A stretch of DNA of 23,676 nucleotides from JAKJBL01 sp964461335. GTDB lineage: Bacteria; Bacillota; Clostridia; Christensenellales; CAG-138. The position numbers were made by a program, and so were the translations under genes. Where the stretch lies: assembly GCA_964461335.1 (NCBI GenBank), contig CAYWTY010000021.1, positions 1 through 23,676 of the forward strand, written 5' to 3'. The notes below the pieces were generated by a model. The model saw nothing but the letters and a program-made list of their open reading frames with translations, was not told the DNA's origin and made no database searches. Position 1 is the first letter of the stretch. Each line of letters opens with the position of its first letter. Shown here one piece after another: positions 14,906-22,321 of this stretch.

Positions 14906-15469
14906 TTAACTTTCGGCATCTTCAAGGTAGAGGTTTATTTCTTCGAGGCTCTCAAAAGACATGCCTTCTTTAAGCAAAAGGAGCACTTCCTCTGGCAATG
15001 CCGAAACATCATACGTCAATGTTGTTACTACTTCCTTTTCAAAATCCGCCTCATCTGTGTGGAGTATGCACAGCTTGTTGTTATCATCTATAAACAGGAT
15101 GTAGTGCCTTGGGCAGTATCGCTCAAGCTCGCGCGTAATAACAACATGTGCCTCGTCAAACTCAAGCACACGCGCATCTGGATACTTTTTTGTTATATCC
15201 TCAAGCCTGCTGCCTGTAAGCGGCCCGCCTGTCTGCAGTTTTTCAATAACATGGCCGCAAAGCATGAACTCGTAGTTTACCTTAACCTCTGTTTCCGGTA
15301 GAATGCTCGGCTTGCCTATTTGCCCAACCGGCTGCGCTTCAGGCGTCTCTATAAAAGGCTCCTGCTTTTCAAGCTGGCTGTTTCTAAGCGTATACCCTCC
15401 GAACCCGCCAAGAAAAGCTGCAAGCACAACATAGATTAAAGCTCTGGCATTATATTTTAACCAAATCAT
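14906..15469 (-). CDS. BofC C-terminal-domain protein (sporulation checkpoint)
   Basis: A 187-residue membrane-anchored protein: one N-terminal helix (about 8-27), a Pro/Glu linker (33-62), then a BofC C-terminal-type domain (about 63-185). Recognisable stretches are YEFMLCGHVIE, VLEFDEAHVVITRELERYCP, HYILFIDDNNKLCIL and YDVSALPEEVLLLLKEGM, then a C-terminal YLEDAES. In Bacillus, BofC is a forespore-made secreted protein that inhibits the SpoIVB protease signalling pro-sigma-K processing. This version has Cys71-x-His73 and Cys119-xx-His122 pairs (CGH and CPRH), recalled as usual in Clostridia relatives, which might bind metal. AGGAGGAAGG precedes the ATG. It is monocistronic, with a strong terminator and a possible forespore-type promoter. 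Confidence 0.78.
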   Translation of the reverse strand: MIWLKYNARALIYVVLAAFLGGFGGYTLRNSQLEKQEPFIETPEAQPVGQIGKPSILPETEVKVNYEFMLCGHVIEKLQTGGPLTGSRLEDITKKYPDARVLEFDEAHVVITRELERYCPRHYILFIDDNNKLCILHTDEADFEKEVVTTLTYDVSALPEEVLLLLKEGMSFESLEEINLYLEDAES

Positions 15470-15486
15470 AGCCTTCCTCCTGACTT

Positions 15487-15517
15487 ATGTATGCCCAGCC
15501 TCTTTGCACTTGATACA
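15487..15517 (-). promoter_or_regulatory. Possible sigma-G/F-type promoter for the BofC-like gene
   Basis: Minus-strand TGTATC (15517-15512), an 18-base spacer and CATACAT (15493-15487) resemble the forespore sigma-G pattern TGMATA-N17/18-CATAMTA, 18 bases before the ATG. Bacillus bofC is a forespore gene, which makes the match plausible. The -35 is imperfect. Confidence 0.35.
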
Positions 15518-15532
15518 TCCATGAGGTATAAT
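15504..15532 (+). promoter_or_regulatory. Sigma-A promoter for the PH-domain operon
   Basis: TTGCAC (15504-15509), a 17-base spacer and a perfect TATAAT (15527-15532), 34 bases before the PH-protein ATG. The -35 region overlaps the divergent candidate forespore promoter. Confidence 0.72.
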
Positions 15533-15565
15533 AATGCAATAAAAACCCTATAGGAGGGCTAAAAC

Positions 15566-16015
15566 ATGCCAAAACCAAATATTGAAGACACAGCCTCAGA
15601 AGAAACCCTCTGGCGTGACCGAAAGCGGATTATGGGCATGCCGCTTAGCTTTACTGTTTACGAAATAGACAATGACCGCCTTACTTTACGCAAAGGCCTT
15701 TTTCGTACTGAAACAAATGAAATGCTTCTCTATCGCATCCTTGATGTTAAGCTTGTGCGGTCTTTCTCGCAAAAGCTGTTCGGCGTTGGCACAATTACTT
15801 TATTCAGCGCAGACCAAACCCACCGCACGCTCGAAATTAAAAACATCAAAAAGCCTGATGCTGTGAGGAAGTTTATTAGCAAGATTGTTGAGCGCGAACG
15901 CGCAGCAAAGGGGCTCACAGGCCGTGAACTTTACGGAATTGCAGGCATGGTGCAAAATGCAGCTGCTGCTGACCATGTATTTGTTGACATTGACGGCGAC
16001 GGGATTCCTGACTAA
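15566..16015 (+). CDS. Bacterial PH-domain protein with C-terminal DxDxDG motif
   Basis: A 149-residue soluble protein with one bacterial PH domain (PF03703-type, about residues 15-112). The pattern is WRDRKRIMGMPLSFTVYEI, LTLRKGLFRTETNEMLLYRI, DVKLVRSFSQKLFGVGTI, LFSADQTHRTLEIKNIKKP and the closing helix VRKFISKIVERER. Such domains usually occur in membrane-associated YdbS/YdbT-like proteins, but this one has no transmembrane helix. After a short linker it ends in VDIDGDGIPD, a single copy of the thrombospondin-type-3/EF-like calcium loop. AGGAGGG lies before the ATG. Its stop overlaps the next start (TAATG), so it is coupled to a polytopic membrane protein and may act with it. The molecular function of the family is not established. 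Confidence 0.87.
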   Translation: MPKPNIEDTASEETLWRDRKRIMGMPLSFTVYEIDNDRLTLRKGLFRTETNEMLLYRILDVKLVRSFSQKLFGVGTITLFSADQTHRTLEIKNIKKPDAVRKFISKIVERERAAKGLTGRELYGIAGMVQNAAAADHVFVDIDGDGIPD

Positions 16016-16377
16016 TGCTTGGCTTTGTTTTTGCTGCCCTATACTTTTTCGCATATCTTGCGCTTGGGCAGCTTGCTTCACACACCCTCTTTGCAAAAGA
16101 AAGCCTGCTTATACGGCTTTGGCTTGGCGGCGTTATAGCGCTTGCACTGCTGCTTTGGCTGCCTGCGCTCTTTAGCTTTTTCTTCGGCTTTACGCTGTTA
16201 TCAAATTTGCTTGCGCTCACTTTCTGTGTGCTTTCAGGAGCTTTCTGCGCTTTAAAGCTTAGAAAATTGAAAAACCTAATGCCCCAACATCCTTTGCTCA
16301 ATTCAAACCTATTATTGTGCTTTTACCGGTTTACGCGCTTATGCTGTATCTTTTATTTACGCATACGCTCGCCTTAA
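16015..16377 (+). CDS. N-terminal part of a GT-C-like membrane protein, cut off by a frameshift
   Basis: This frame encodes three hydrophobic helices within the first 86 residues (MLGFVFAALYFFAYLALGQL, IRLWLGGVIALALLLWLPAL and LLSNLLALTFCVLSGAFCAL). After about 16270 it continues as atypical Cys/Arg-rich sequence to a stop at 16377. The true continuation lies in the -1 frame, open from 16263. Adding one A to the five-A run at 16270-16274 gives RKLKKPNAPTSFAQFKPIIV and one uninterrupted protein of about 626 residues. The ATG overlaps the stop of the PH-domain gene. The gene is therefore either recently inactivated, misread by one base, or expressed by slippage. Confidence 0.65.
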   Translation: MLGFVFAALYFFAYLALGQLASHTLFAKESLLIRLWLGGVIALALLLWLPALFSFFFGFTLLSNLLALTFCVLSGAFCALKLRKLKNLMPQHPLLNSNLLLCFYRFTRLCCIFYLRIRSP

Positions 16378-17894
16378 ATAATGGTGCGCTCCATAGCGGA
16401 CAATCCACATTTGGAGATTTACCGCTTCATTTGGGCCTTGCATCAAGCATTGCTACCCAAGGCATATTCCCGCCTCAATATTCAATCTTCCCTGGTGTTG
16501 TTGTGGGGTACCCCTTCCTCTGCGACAGCATAAGCGCTACATTCATAGTGCTTGGCGCAAACCTCCGCTTTGCAATGCTCCTTCCTGCTGCGCTTGCACT
16601 TGCACTTGTGCTTTTCGGAGTCTACTTTTTCTTTGAACGCTGGCTTGTTTCGCAAAAAGCCGCTTTGTTTGCAACCTTCCTTTTCTTCATTGGCGGAGGC
16701 TTTGGGTTCTCTTACTTTTTTGATTATCTTAAAGTAGAGCCCTTTGGGTTCTTCCGCCTGTTTAGTGACTTCTACAACACCCCTACAAACAACCCATCTC
16801 TCGGGCTTCGCTGGGTCAACACAATTGCGGATATGTTAATTCCACAGCGCGCAACGCTTTTTGGGTGGGCGCTCTTATTCCCCTGCTTATATATGCTAAG
16901 GCGCGCAGCGTTTGAAAATGAGCGCGAGTTTTTTCTGCCGCTTGCTGTTCTTGCAGGCTGCCTGCCCATGGTGCATACACATTCATTCCTTGCACTTGGG
17001 ATAATAAGCGCTGCTTATTTTGCAAGGGCATTTTTTAATAAAGAGCAAAAGGCAATGCTTTCAAGCTGGCTTCTCTATGGGGCTTTGGCGCTTGCACTTG
17101 CGGCTTTTCAGCTTCTATCTTTTACATTTCGCCAAGCGGAAGGCTTCTTAAAATTCCACTTCAACTGGTCAAATGAGCTTGATACCTTTTTGTGGTTCTA
17201 CATAAAAAACCTCGGGCTTATCTTCCTGCTCTTGCCTGCTGCGTTTTTTATGCTGAACAAAAAGGAGCGCGCATTTTATTCAGGTGCTGCGCTAATTTGG
17301 CTTATTGCGGAGTTAGTTCAGTTCCAGCCAAACCCTTACGACAACAACAAGCTGCTTTTTATTTGGTTTGCCTATACATGCGCAATTATAGCCTTGCTAT
17401 TTTTTAAGCTCTATGAAGTGCTTAAGGCAATCCCTGTTCGAAAGTACCTTGCAGCTTGTGTTTTAGTATGCGTCTTTGCGTCAGGCATTTTAACGCTTGG
17501 CCGTGAACTTGTAAGCGAATACGAGCTTTTTAGCAAAGATGAAGTAGAGGCTGCTGAGTTTGTAACAAATAATACTGCCCCGAATGCACTGTTTCTTACA
17601 GCCACTCACCATAATAATGCAGTTTCTTCGCTTACAGGCCGCAATATACTTTGCGGCACAGGCTCATATTTATATTTCCATGGTATTGCATTTGAGGAGC
17701 GTGAAGCTGAAGTCAGGTTGCTTTTTGAGGCGCCCACGCAAAACTTTAGCACGCTGAATAAGAAATACGGCATAGATTATATTTGGCTTGGAAATGCAGA
17801 AATCTATACATATGCCTATGACCAGGCGTTCTTTTCGGCTTTTTATACTGTGTTCCAAAATAATACTGTTCAAATACTTCGTGTCAGGGAGTAG
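16317..17894 (+). CDS. Polytopic membrane protein, probable GT-C-fold glycosyltransferase (main part of split gene)
   Basis: Most of a multi-spanning membrane protein: about nine hydrophobic helices, then a C-terminal extracytoplasmic domain of about 120 residues. The first outer loop carries TFGDLPLHLGLASSIA, where the Asp is in the place of the catalytic or metal-binding acid of GT-C enzymes that use lipid-linked sugars. It is followed by FPGVVVGYPFLCD. Near the end FQPNPYDNNKLLFIWFAY recalls the P-x-DNxK-x-W motif of uncharacterised GT39-like membrane proteins. The soluble tail (AAEFVTNNTAPNALFLTATH, then SSLTGRNILCGTGSYLYFHG) is typical of that group. The GTG at 16317 has no ribosome site, so the real start is presumably ATG 16015 through the frameshift. 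Possible roles are cell-surface polysaccharide or protein glycosylation; the donor is unknown. Confidence 0.75.
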   Translation: MLLPVYALMLYLLFTHTLALNNGALHSGQSTFGDLPLHLGLASSIATQGIFPPQYSIFPGVVVGYPFLCDSISATFIVLGANLRFAMLLPAALALALVLFGVYFFFERWLVSQKAALFATFLFFIGGGFGFSYFFDYLKVEPFGFFRLFSDFYNTPTNNPSLGLRWVNTIADMLIPQRATLFGWALLFPCLYMLRRAAFENEREFFLPLAVLAGCLPMVHTHSFLALGIISAAYFARAFFNKEQKAMLSSWLLYGALALALAAFQLLSFTFRQAEGFLKFHFNWSNELDTFLWFYIKNLGLIFLLLPAAFFMLNKKERAFYSGAALIWLIAELVQFQPNPYDNNKLLFIWFAYTCAIIALLFFKLYEVLKAIPVRKYLAACVLVCVFASGILTLGRELVSEYELFSKDEVEAAEFVTNNTAPNALFLTATHHNNAVSSLTGRNILCGTGSYLYFHGIAFEEREAEVRLLFEAPTQNFSTLNKKYGIDYIWLGNAEIYTYAYDQAFFSAFYTVFQNNTVQILRVRE

Positions 17895-17909
17895 CCTTAA
17901 TATAACTTT

Positions 17910-18581
17910 CTATTGCTCAAGCCCCAAAATGAACCTGTACACAGGCTTTAAAAGCAAAAAGCCTTCTATAATTTCGTCTAGAAGTTCAGGCTTCATTGTA
18001 TTTTTAAGCTCCTTAGAAGAATAGCTAAACGAAAGGCTTCGCATATTAAGCCAGGGCTGCAGCTCTCTTAATGCATTTGTAAACCTTGGTCTTTTATATT
18101 CTACCCCGTGAGGAGAAAAGCGCTCTTTAAAGCCCGGCTCATTTACTAATGACAAAAACAGCTCTGCTTCATCAACCATGCGCTTACGCACCTTAGCCAT
18201 AAACCCGGCATCCGGGCAATACATACCCATGCCATAGCCATAGGAGGTACGCTCAAATTCAGCATAAAGCACATAGCTTTCGCTTGTGCGTTGCCCGTGG
18301 TGCTTGTAAACCAAAAAAGCATTGTCTCTGTATATGCTTTTATCTTTGCTAAAGCGCGTATCGCGTCTTATGCGCGAAACAACTGCTGCAGGCCGCACGT
18401 TAAAATGGGAATCTACTTCAAGCGCAGTCTTTGCTAAATCTAAAGCAAGCTTTTGCATAGGCAGCTTGACTTCACGCTCATAACGGCTGCGGTTTTCATT
18501 AAAGAACTCAGCTTCATTTCTAAACGCGATTTCCCAAAAAAACTTGTATGTTTCCTCTGTAAGCCCTGTGAATTTTTCCAA
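17910..18581 (-). CDS. DUF2461-family protein
   Basis: A 223-residue soluble protein of family DUF2461 (PF09365), which has no established biochemical function. Typical patterns are ETYKFFWEIAFRNEAEFFNENR, RRDTRFSKDKSIYRDN (an RxxRDxRFSKDKxPYK-like core), ESYVLYAEF, GYGMGMYCPD and a C-terminal LLLKPVYRFI. The start is a TTG at 18581 with AGAGG seven bases upstream. No ATG or GTG occurs in frame before it and the family motif begins within the first ten residues, which supports the TTG. It converges with the GT-C-like gene, whose stop is 15 bases away. Confidence 0.85.
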   Translation of the reverse strand: MEKFTGLTEETYKFFWEIAFRNEAEFFNENRSRYEREVKLPMQKLALDLAKTALEVDSHFNVRPAAVVSRIRRDTRFSKDKSIYRDNAFLVYKHHGQRTSESYVLYAEFERTSYGYGMGMYCPDAGFMAKVRKRMVDEAELFLSLVNEPGFKERFSPHGVEYKRPRFTNALRELQPWLNMRSLSFSYSSKELKNTMKPELLDEIIEGFLLLKPVYRFILGLEQ

Positions 18582-18607
18582 ACAATATCCTCTCTTGCAT
18601 CTTGGGG

Positions 18608-18642
18608 CAAAATAAAACGGGGAAAGACGCTCTTCCCCCGTT
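18608..18642 (-). terminator. Strong Rho-independent terminator after the surface-protein gene
   Basis: On the minus strand a 12-bp stem (AACGGGGGAAGA with TCTTTCCCCGTT, one G-U pair) closes a 3-base loop and is followed by TTATTTTG. It starts 10 bases past the stop at 18653 and overlaps the region just upstream of the DUF2461 gene. Confidence 0.9.
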
Positions 18643-18652
18643 GCATTGCGCT

Positions 18653-20497
18653 TTATTGCTGTTTATCGGTTGGCTGCACGCGGCGGACTCTGTTTCTAAT
18701 CTCAGGTGAAGCATGCGGCATTTGGGGGGGCGTGGGCTGCTGCTTAGCTTGGTGCACTTGCTGCTCGGCCTCGCGCTGCACATACTTGCGCTGATAGTCC
18801 TCTGCTTCAGGCTGCTCTAAAGGCGCTCCCTGAGGCCGCGGCTTCCTAAGCTGCGGCTGCTGAGCTAAGGCACCTGTTTGAGTCGCGTTCTGGGGTGTAC
18901 TAAATATTCTCTCTGAAGCAACAGCTGAATGCGGCTCTGGCTGCATTGGCTCGCGAACTGCTTCACGCTTAAAGACAGGCGCCTCTCGCACCTCCGCCTT
19001 AACACGTGCCTGTTCGGCTGCCTTATCTTCACGCTCTATTGCTGCGTTTCGCCTGCGCTCATAAACTGAGAGCGCTAAAAGTGCAATTCCTGCAATAGCC
19101 ATTAGTGAGGCAAGCACAATAAGCACTGTAACAAGAGTACTGCTCATGCCCTTTTGCGGTAGTTCAGGAACTTCCTCAACTTCGGGTGCAGGTGTAGGCT
19201 GCGTAGGTTCTATATAAGCAGCAGTCACCTTCGCTTGGTAACTATGCTGTGCGCCTGAAGGGTCTGCTGCTGTAAGGGTAAACTCCAGCTCGCGCGGTGC
19301 GCCTACTAAGAGCTCTCTCTCTCGTAAAGTCTGCCCTAAGGGAAGAATATCGAGCGTTTCAAGCGTCCCAAGCTGCTCTTCTGTGATTGCTGCGTTTGTT
19401 AGCTCAACATTCGAGTTGTTTTGAACTGTAAAGCGTACAAGCATACGCCCGCTGTCTGAAAGCGGCGTAAGCACAGTTGCAATGAGCGAGAGCGAAACAT
19501 GGCTCGGGTCAACATATGGCCAAACCTCATAGCTTCGGGTTTTATTCTCATACGGCTGACCAAGTGCATCAGTACCTGTAATTGTAAAAACTACATTCCT
19601 TAAAGATGAGCTGGATACAAGGTAGCTTAAAGTGCGTTCCTTCCCTGCATCAAGCGTAAATATATCCTCGTTTACGCTATTTCCAAGCTCATCAGCTATG
19701 CGCAGCTTATCAATAGCCTGGTTCCCGGAGTTGTTAAGCACAATGGTAAAAAGTACACCCTCAGGCACAGGCGCACCCTGGCTTAGCGAAATATCAAGCT
19801 TAACGCTTACTATTGCGAGTGTGAGCGGCTCAAGTTCGAGCCTTTTGTTCGCCCCCGCAAGCTTATAAGTGATTATTGGCCTGCTTATTGCGCTTTGGCT
19901 GCCTAAGGTGTACTCGTATGTTATTTTGTTTGTTGCGCCTCCCTCAAGGTTGAGGTTTTTCGCAACAGGCGTGCTTCCGGCTATTTCACTATCTGTAACT
20001 GTGATTTCGCTCATAGCCTGCTGCCCGGGGTTTGTAAGCGTATAAGTTAAAACAACCTTTTCGCCTGCTTTTCCGGATGTCTTGCTTGCAGTGCGATTAG
20101 CTTTCATATCTAAGGCAGGCAAGACAGGCTCAGCCCCTATGTTAAGAGAAACGCTTTGGGATTTTTGCTCATTGTTCTCAGCCCAGTTGAGCGTATAAAC
20201 AAGCTGTTCTCCAAGCATACTGTTTGTGATTTCAACATTGCGAAGCGAAAAGCTAAGTGCGCCCCCGGGCGGGACTATCTGCTGGTATAAATCCGCTGAT
20301 TCTCCCGCGCCGTGGCCGCTAATGCTTATGTTTCGCATTTCGTATGCTGAGTCATTGGTTACAGAAAAGCTAATCCGCACCAGCCCTGCAGAAACTATCT
20401 GCTGAGGTTCTGTCACAACCTGAATGTTTGCCGCATGCGCAGTATATGCTGCAAGCATAATAACAAGTATGCATATTGCGGAAACAACCTTTTTCAT
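18653..20497 (-). CDS. Secreted, membrane-anchored protein with Ig/CARDB-like repeats and Pro/Gln-rich tail
   Basis: A 614-residue type I membrane protein of unknown function. A signal peptide (1-22, cleavage after AYTAHA) is followed by about four beta-rich repeats of about 100 residues that resemble CARDB/DUF11 domains. Each has phrases such as VRISFSVTNDSAYEMRNISI, VVLTYTLTNPGQQAMSEITV, LFTIVLNNSGNQAIDKLRI and LVRFTVQNNSNVELTNAAI. A Pro/Glu linker, one transmembrane helix (about 455-477) and a cytoplasmic tail of about 136 residues rich in Pro, Gln, Arg and Glu complete it. The chosen ATG gives a clean signal peptide; an ATG ten codons upstream is also in frame. AAAGGAG lies 12 bases before the chosen start. 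It has no LPXTG motif. It lies downstream of ilvE with a strong terminator after it. A role in envelope structure or adhesion is a guess. Confidence 0.82.
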   Translation of the reverse strand: MKKVVSAICILVIMLAAYTAHAANIQVVTEPQQIVSAGLVRISFSVTNDSAYEMRNISISGHGAGESADLYQQIVPPGGALSFSLRNVEITNSMLGEQLVYTLNWAENNEQKSQSVSLNIGAEPVLPALDMKANRTASKTSGKAGEKVVLTYTLTNPGQQAMSEITVTDSEIAGSTPVAKNLNLEGGATNKITYEYTLGSQSAISRPIITYKLAGANKRLELEPLTLAIVSVKLDISLSQGAPVPEGVLFTIVLNNSGNQAIDKLRIADELGNSVNEDIFTLDAGKERTLSYLVSSSSLRNVVFTITGTDALGQPYENKTRSYEVWPYVDPSHVSLSLIATVLTPLSDSGRMLVRFTVQNNSNVELTNAAITEEQLGTLETLDILPLGQTLRERELLVGAPRELEFTLTAADPSGAQHSYQAKVTAAYIEPTQPTPAPEVEEVPELPQKGMSSTLVTVLIVLASLMAIAGIALLALSVYERRRNAAIEREDKAAEQARVKAEVREAPVFKREAVREPMQPEPHSAVASERIFSTPQNATQTGALAQQPQLRKPRPQGAPLEQPEAEDYQRKYVQREAEQQVHQAKQQPTPPQMPHASPEIRNRVRRVQPTDKQQ

Positions 20498-20552
20498 GTA
20501 TTTTCGCTTCTCCTTTAATGTGTGCAAAACGACGCACCGAGCTATTGTCGAT

Positions 20553-20571
20553 ATTTCCGCAAAACGGAAAT
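20553..20571 (-). terminator. Weak hairpin between ilvE and the surface-protein gene
   Basis: ATTTCCG and CGGAAAT pair around a 5-base loop directly past the ilvE stop, but the downstream minus-strand sequence (ATCGACAATAG) has no U tract. It may be a weak terminator or a transcript-processing hairpin. Confidence 0.3.
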
Positions 20572-20572
20572 T

Positions 20573-21634
20573 TTATACGCGTGTAACCCAGCTGTGAGTA
20601 TCGGCAATCTCTCCAACTTGTATGCCTGTGAGCGTGTCATAGAACTTCTGGGTCAGAGTGCCGATTTTTTTGTCGTTTATTACAATTGTTTTATCTTTAT
20701 AAGTTAGCTCACCAACAGGCGAAATTACAGCAGCAGTACCTGTGCCAAATGCCTCATGCAGCTCGCCGCTCTTGTTTGCCTCTATGAGCTCCTCAACAGA
20801 AATCTTACGCTCTTCTACCTTTAAGCCCATTTCACGCGCAAGCTCAAGGATTGACATGCGCGTTATGCCTGGGAGTATGCTACCTTCTAAGGCTGCTGTG
20901 CAGAGCGTATCGCCTAAGAGGAACATCATGTTCATTGCGCCAACTTCTTCAACATATTTGCGGTGCTCTGCGTCAAGCCACAGCACCTGGTCATACCCTT
21001 TAGCAGAGGCAACGCTTGCAGCCTTAAGGCTTGCAGCGTAGTTGCCGCCTGTTTTTGCTTCGCCTGTTCCGCCTTTAACAGCACGCACATAGGTATCTTC
21101 AACGAAAATGCTTATTGGCGCAAGACCTTTTGCGTAATACGCGCCTGAGGGCGAGCAGATTACATAATAGTAATACCTGTGGCTAGGGTGTACGCCTAAC
21201 ATAGCGCCGTCAGCTATCATTGTTGGGCGAAGGTAAAGCGATGTGCCCGGGCTTTTCGGCACCCAATCACGTTCAATGTCTACAAGCGTACGAATTGCCT
21301 CATAGTTGAACTCAACATCTACTTCAGGCATGCACATGCGCACTGCGCTTCTGTTAAGCCTTTTTGCGTTTTCACGCGCACGAAAGAGAAGGATGTCATC
21401 ATTTGCCGCTCTGTATGCCTTCATTCCCTCGAAGATTTCCTGCCCATAATGAAGCACAGGGGAAGCCGGGTCAATTAAAAGCGGCTGATACGGCTGAACG
21501 CGGGGGTTAAACCAACCCTTGCCGTCTTCATATTCCATAATGAACATATGATCGGAAAATAGTCTGCCAAAGCCCATCTTGCTCTCGTCAGGCTTTGCCC
21601 TTGGAGATGTTGTCCTGGTTATTGTGATTTCCAT
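20573..21634 (-). CDS. ilvE: Branched-chain amino acid aminotransferase
   Basis: A 353-residue PLP fold-type IV aminotransferase that interconverts leucine, isoleucine and valine with their 2-keto acids using 2-oxoglutarate/glutamate. Length and motifs fit the large (eukaryotic-like) BCAT form: HYGQEIFEGMKAY (62-74), LFRARENAKRLNRSAVRMCM, YLRPTMIA, and the PLP lysine Lys194 in VKGGTGEAKTGGNYAASLKA. These are followed by QVLWLDAEHRKYVEEVGAMN and EAFGTGTAAVISPVG. GAGGAGG is placed well before ATG 21634. It lies 57 bases downstream of the YigZ-like gene. No other branched-chain synthesis genes are nearby, so either synthesis or degradation is possible. Confidence 0.96.
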   Translation of the reverse strand: MEITITRTTSPRAKPDESKMGFGRLFSDHMFIMEYEDGKGWFNPRVQPYQPLLIDPASPVLHYGQEIFEGMKAYRAANDDILLFRARENAKRLNRSAVRMCMPEVDVEFNYEAIRTLVDIERDWVPKSPGTSLYLRPTMIADGAMLGVHPSHRYYYYVICSPSGAYYAKGLAPISIFVEDTYVRAVKGGTGEAKTGGNYAASLKAASVASAKGYDQVLWLDAEHRKYVEEVGAMNMMFLLGDTLCTAALEGSILPGITRMSILELAREMGLKVEERKISVEELIEANKSGELHEAFGTGTAAVISPVGELTYKDKTIVINDKKIGTLTQKFYDTLTGIQVGEIADTHSWVTRV

Positions 21635-21691
21635 ATCGCATACCTCCTCGTAATGATTATGTGATGCACTTCTTTGTGCAAATCGTTCAGC

Positions 21692-22321
21692 CTAATTGAC
21701 TTTAAACGCACCATAACAAGCGCCAATATGCTCCGAGTTAACCTTCCCGTCAGTTCGCTCAAGAATAGACTCTTTAAAGGCTTCTGCTCTTTCTTTTGGA
21801 ATGCGTACTTCAAGGCATACGTTTTGGCCAAATTCCGCCTGAACAAGCTCTGCTTCTGTTTTAATTAGCGTTTCAAGCGCTGCATAGTCTGCATAGCCTA
21901 GTTCAAGCTTTAACCTGCTGCATGGCTTCATTTCTACAAGCCCTGCTTCATCAAGCGCAGCCATAGCTGCTGAAGCATATGCCCTTGCAAGCCCCCCTGC
22001 CCCAAGCTGCACACCCCCGAAATAACGTGTAACAACGCAAAGCAGGTTTGTTAGCCCTCTGTTGTTTATAACCCCAAGTATCGGAAGCCCTGCTGTACCT
22101 GTTGGCTCGCCGTCATCTGTGTAGCGCGCTACTGATAAGGGCGACCCGACGCTAAATGCGAAAGGGTTGTGGCTCGCGTTCCAATACTTCTTTTTTATAC
22201 TTTCAAGCGCCTCTTTTGCACTTTGTTCATCTAAAACCGGCAGACATTGGCCTATAAAACGCGATTTGCGGATTATTAGCTCAACATTTGCTGCCCTATC
22301 TATGCTTCGGTATGCCTGCAT
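21692..22321 (-). CDS. YigZ/IMPACT-family protein
   Basis: A 209-residue protein of the UPF0029/Impact family (YigZ, YvyE). The N-terminal Impact domain (about 16-120) shows KSRFIGQCLPV, NASHNPFAF, RYTDDGEPTGTAGLPIL and VTRYFGGVQLGAGGLARAYA. A C-terminal ferredoxin-like domain (about 135-200) has YADYAALETLI. Eukaryotic IMPACT modulates translation stress signalling; bacterial members have no settled function. The ATG overlaps the tyrS stop (TGATG), so it is probably translated by coupling with tyrS, consistent with a translation-related role, though that is inference. Confidence 0.92.
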   Translation of the reverse strand: MQAYRSIDRAANVELIIRKSRFIGQCLPVLDEQSAKEALESIKKKYWNASHNPFAFSVGSPLSVARYTDDGEPTGTAGLPILGVINNRGLTNLLCVVTRYFGGVQLGAGGLARAYASAAMAALDEAGLVEMKPCSRLKLELGYADYAALETLIKTEAELVQAEFGQNVCLEVRIPKERAEAFKESILERTDGKVNSEHIGACYGAFKVN

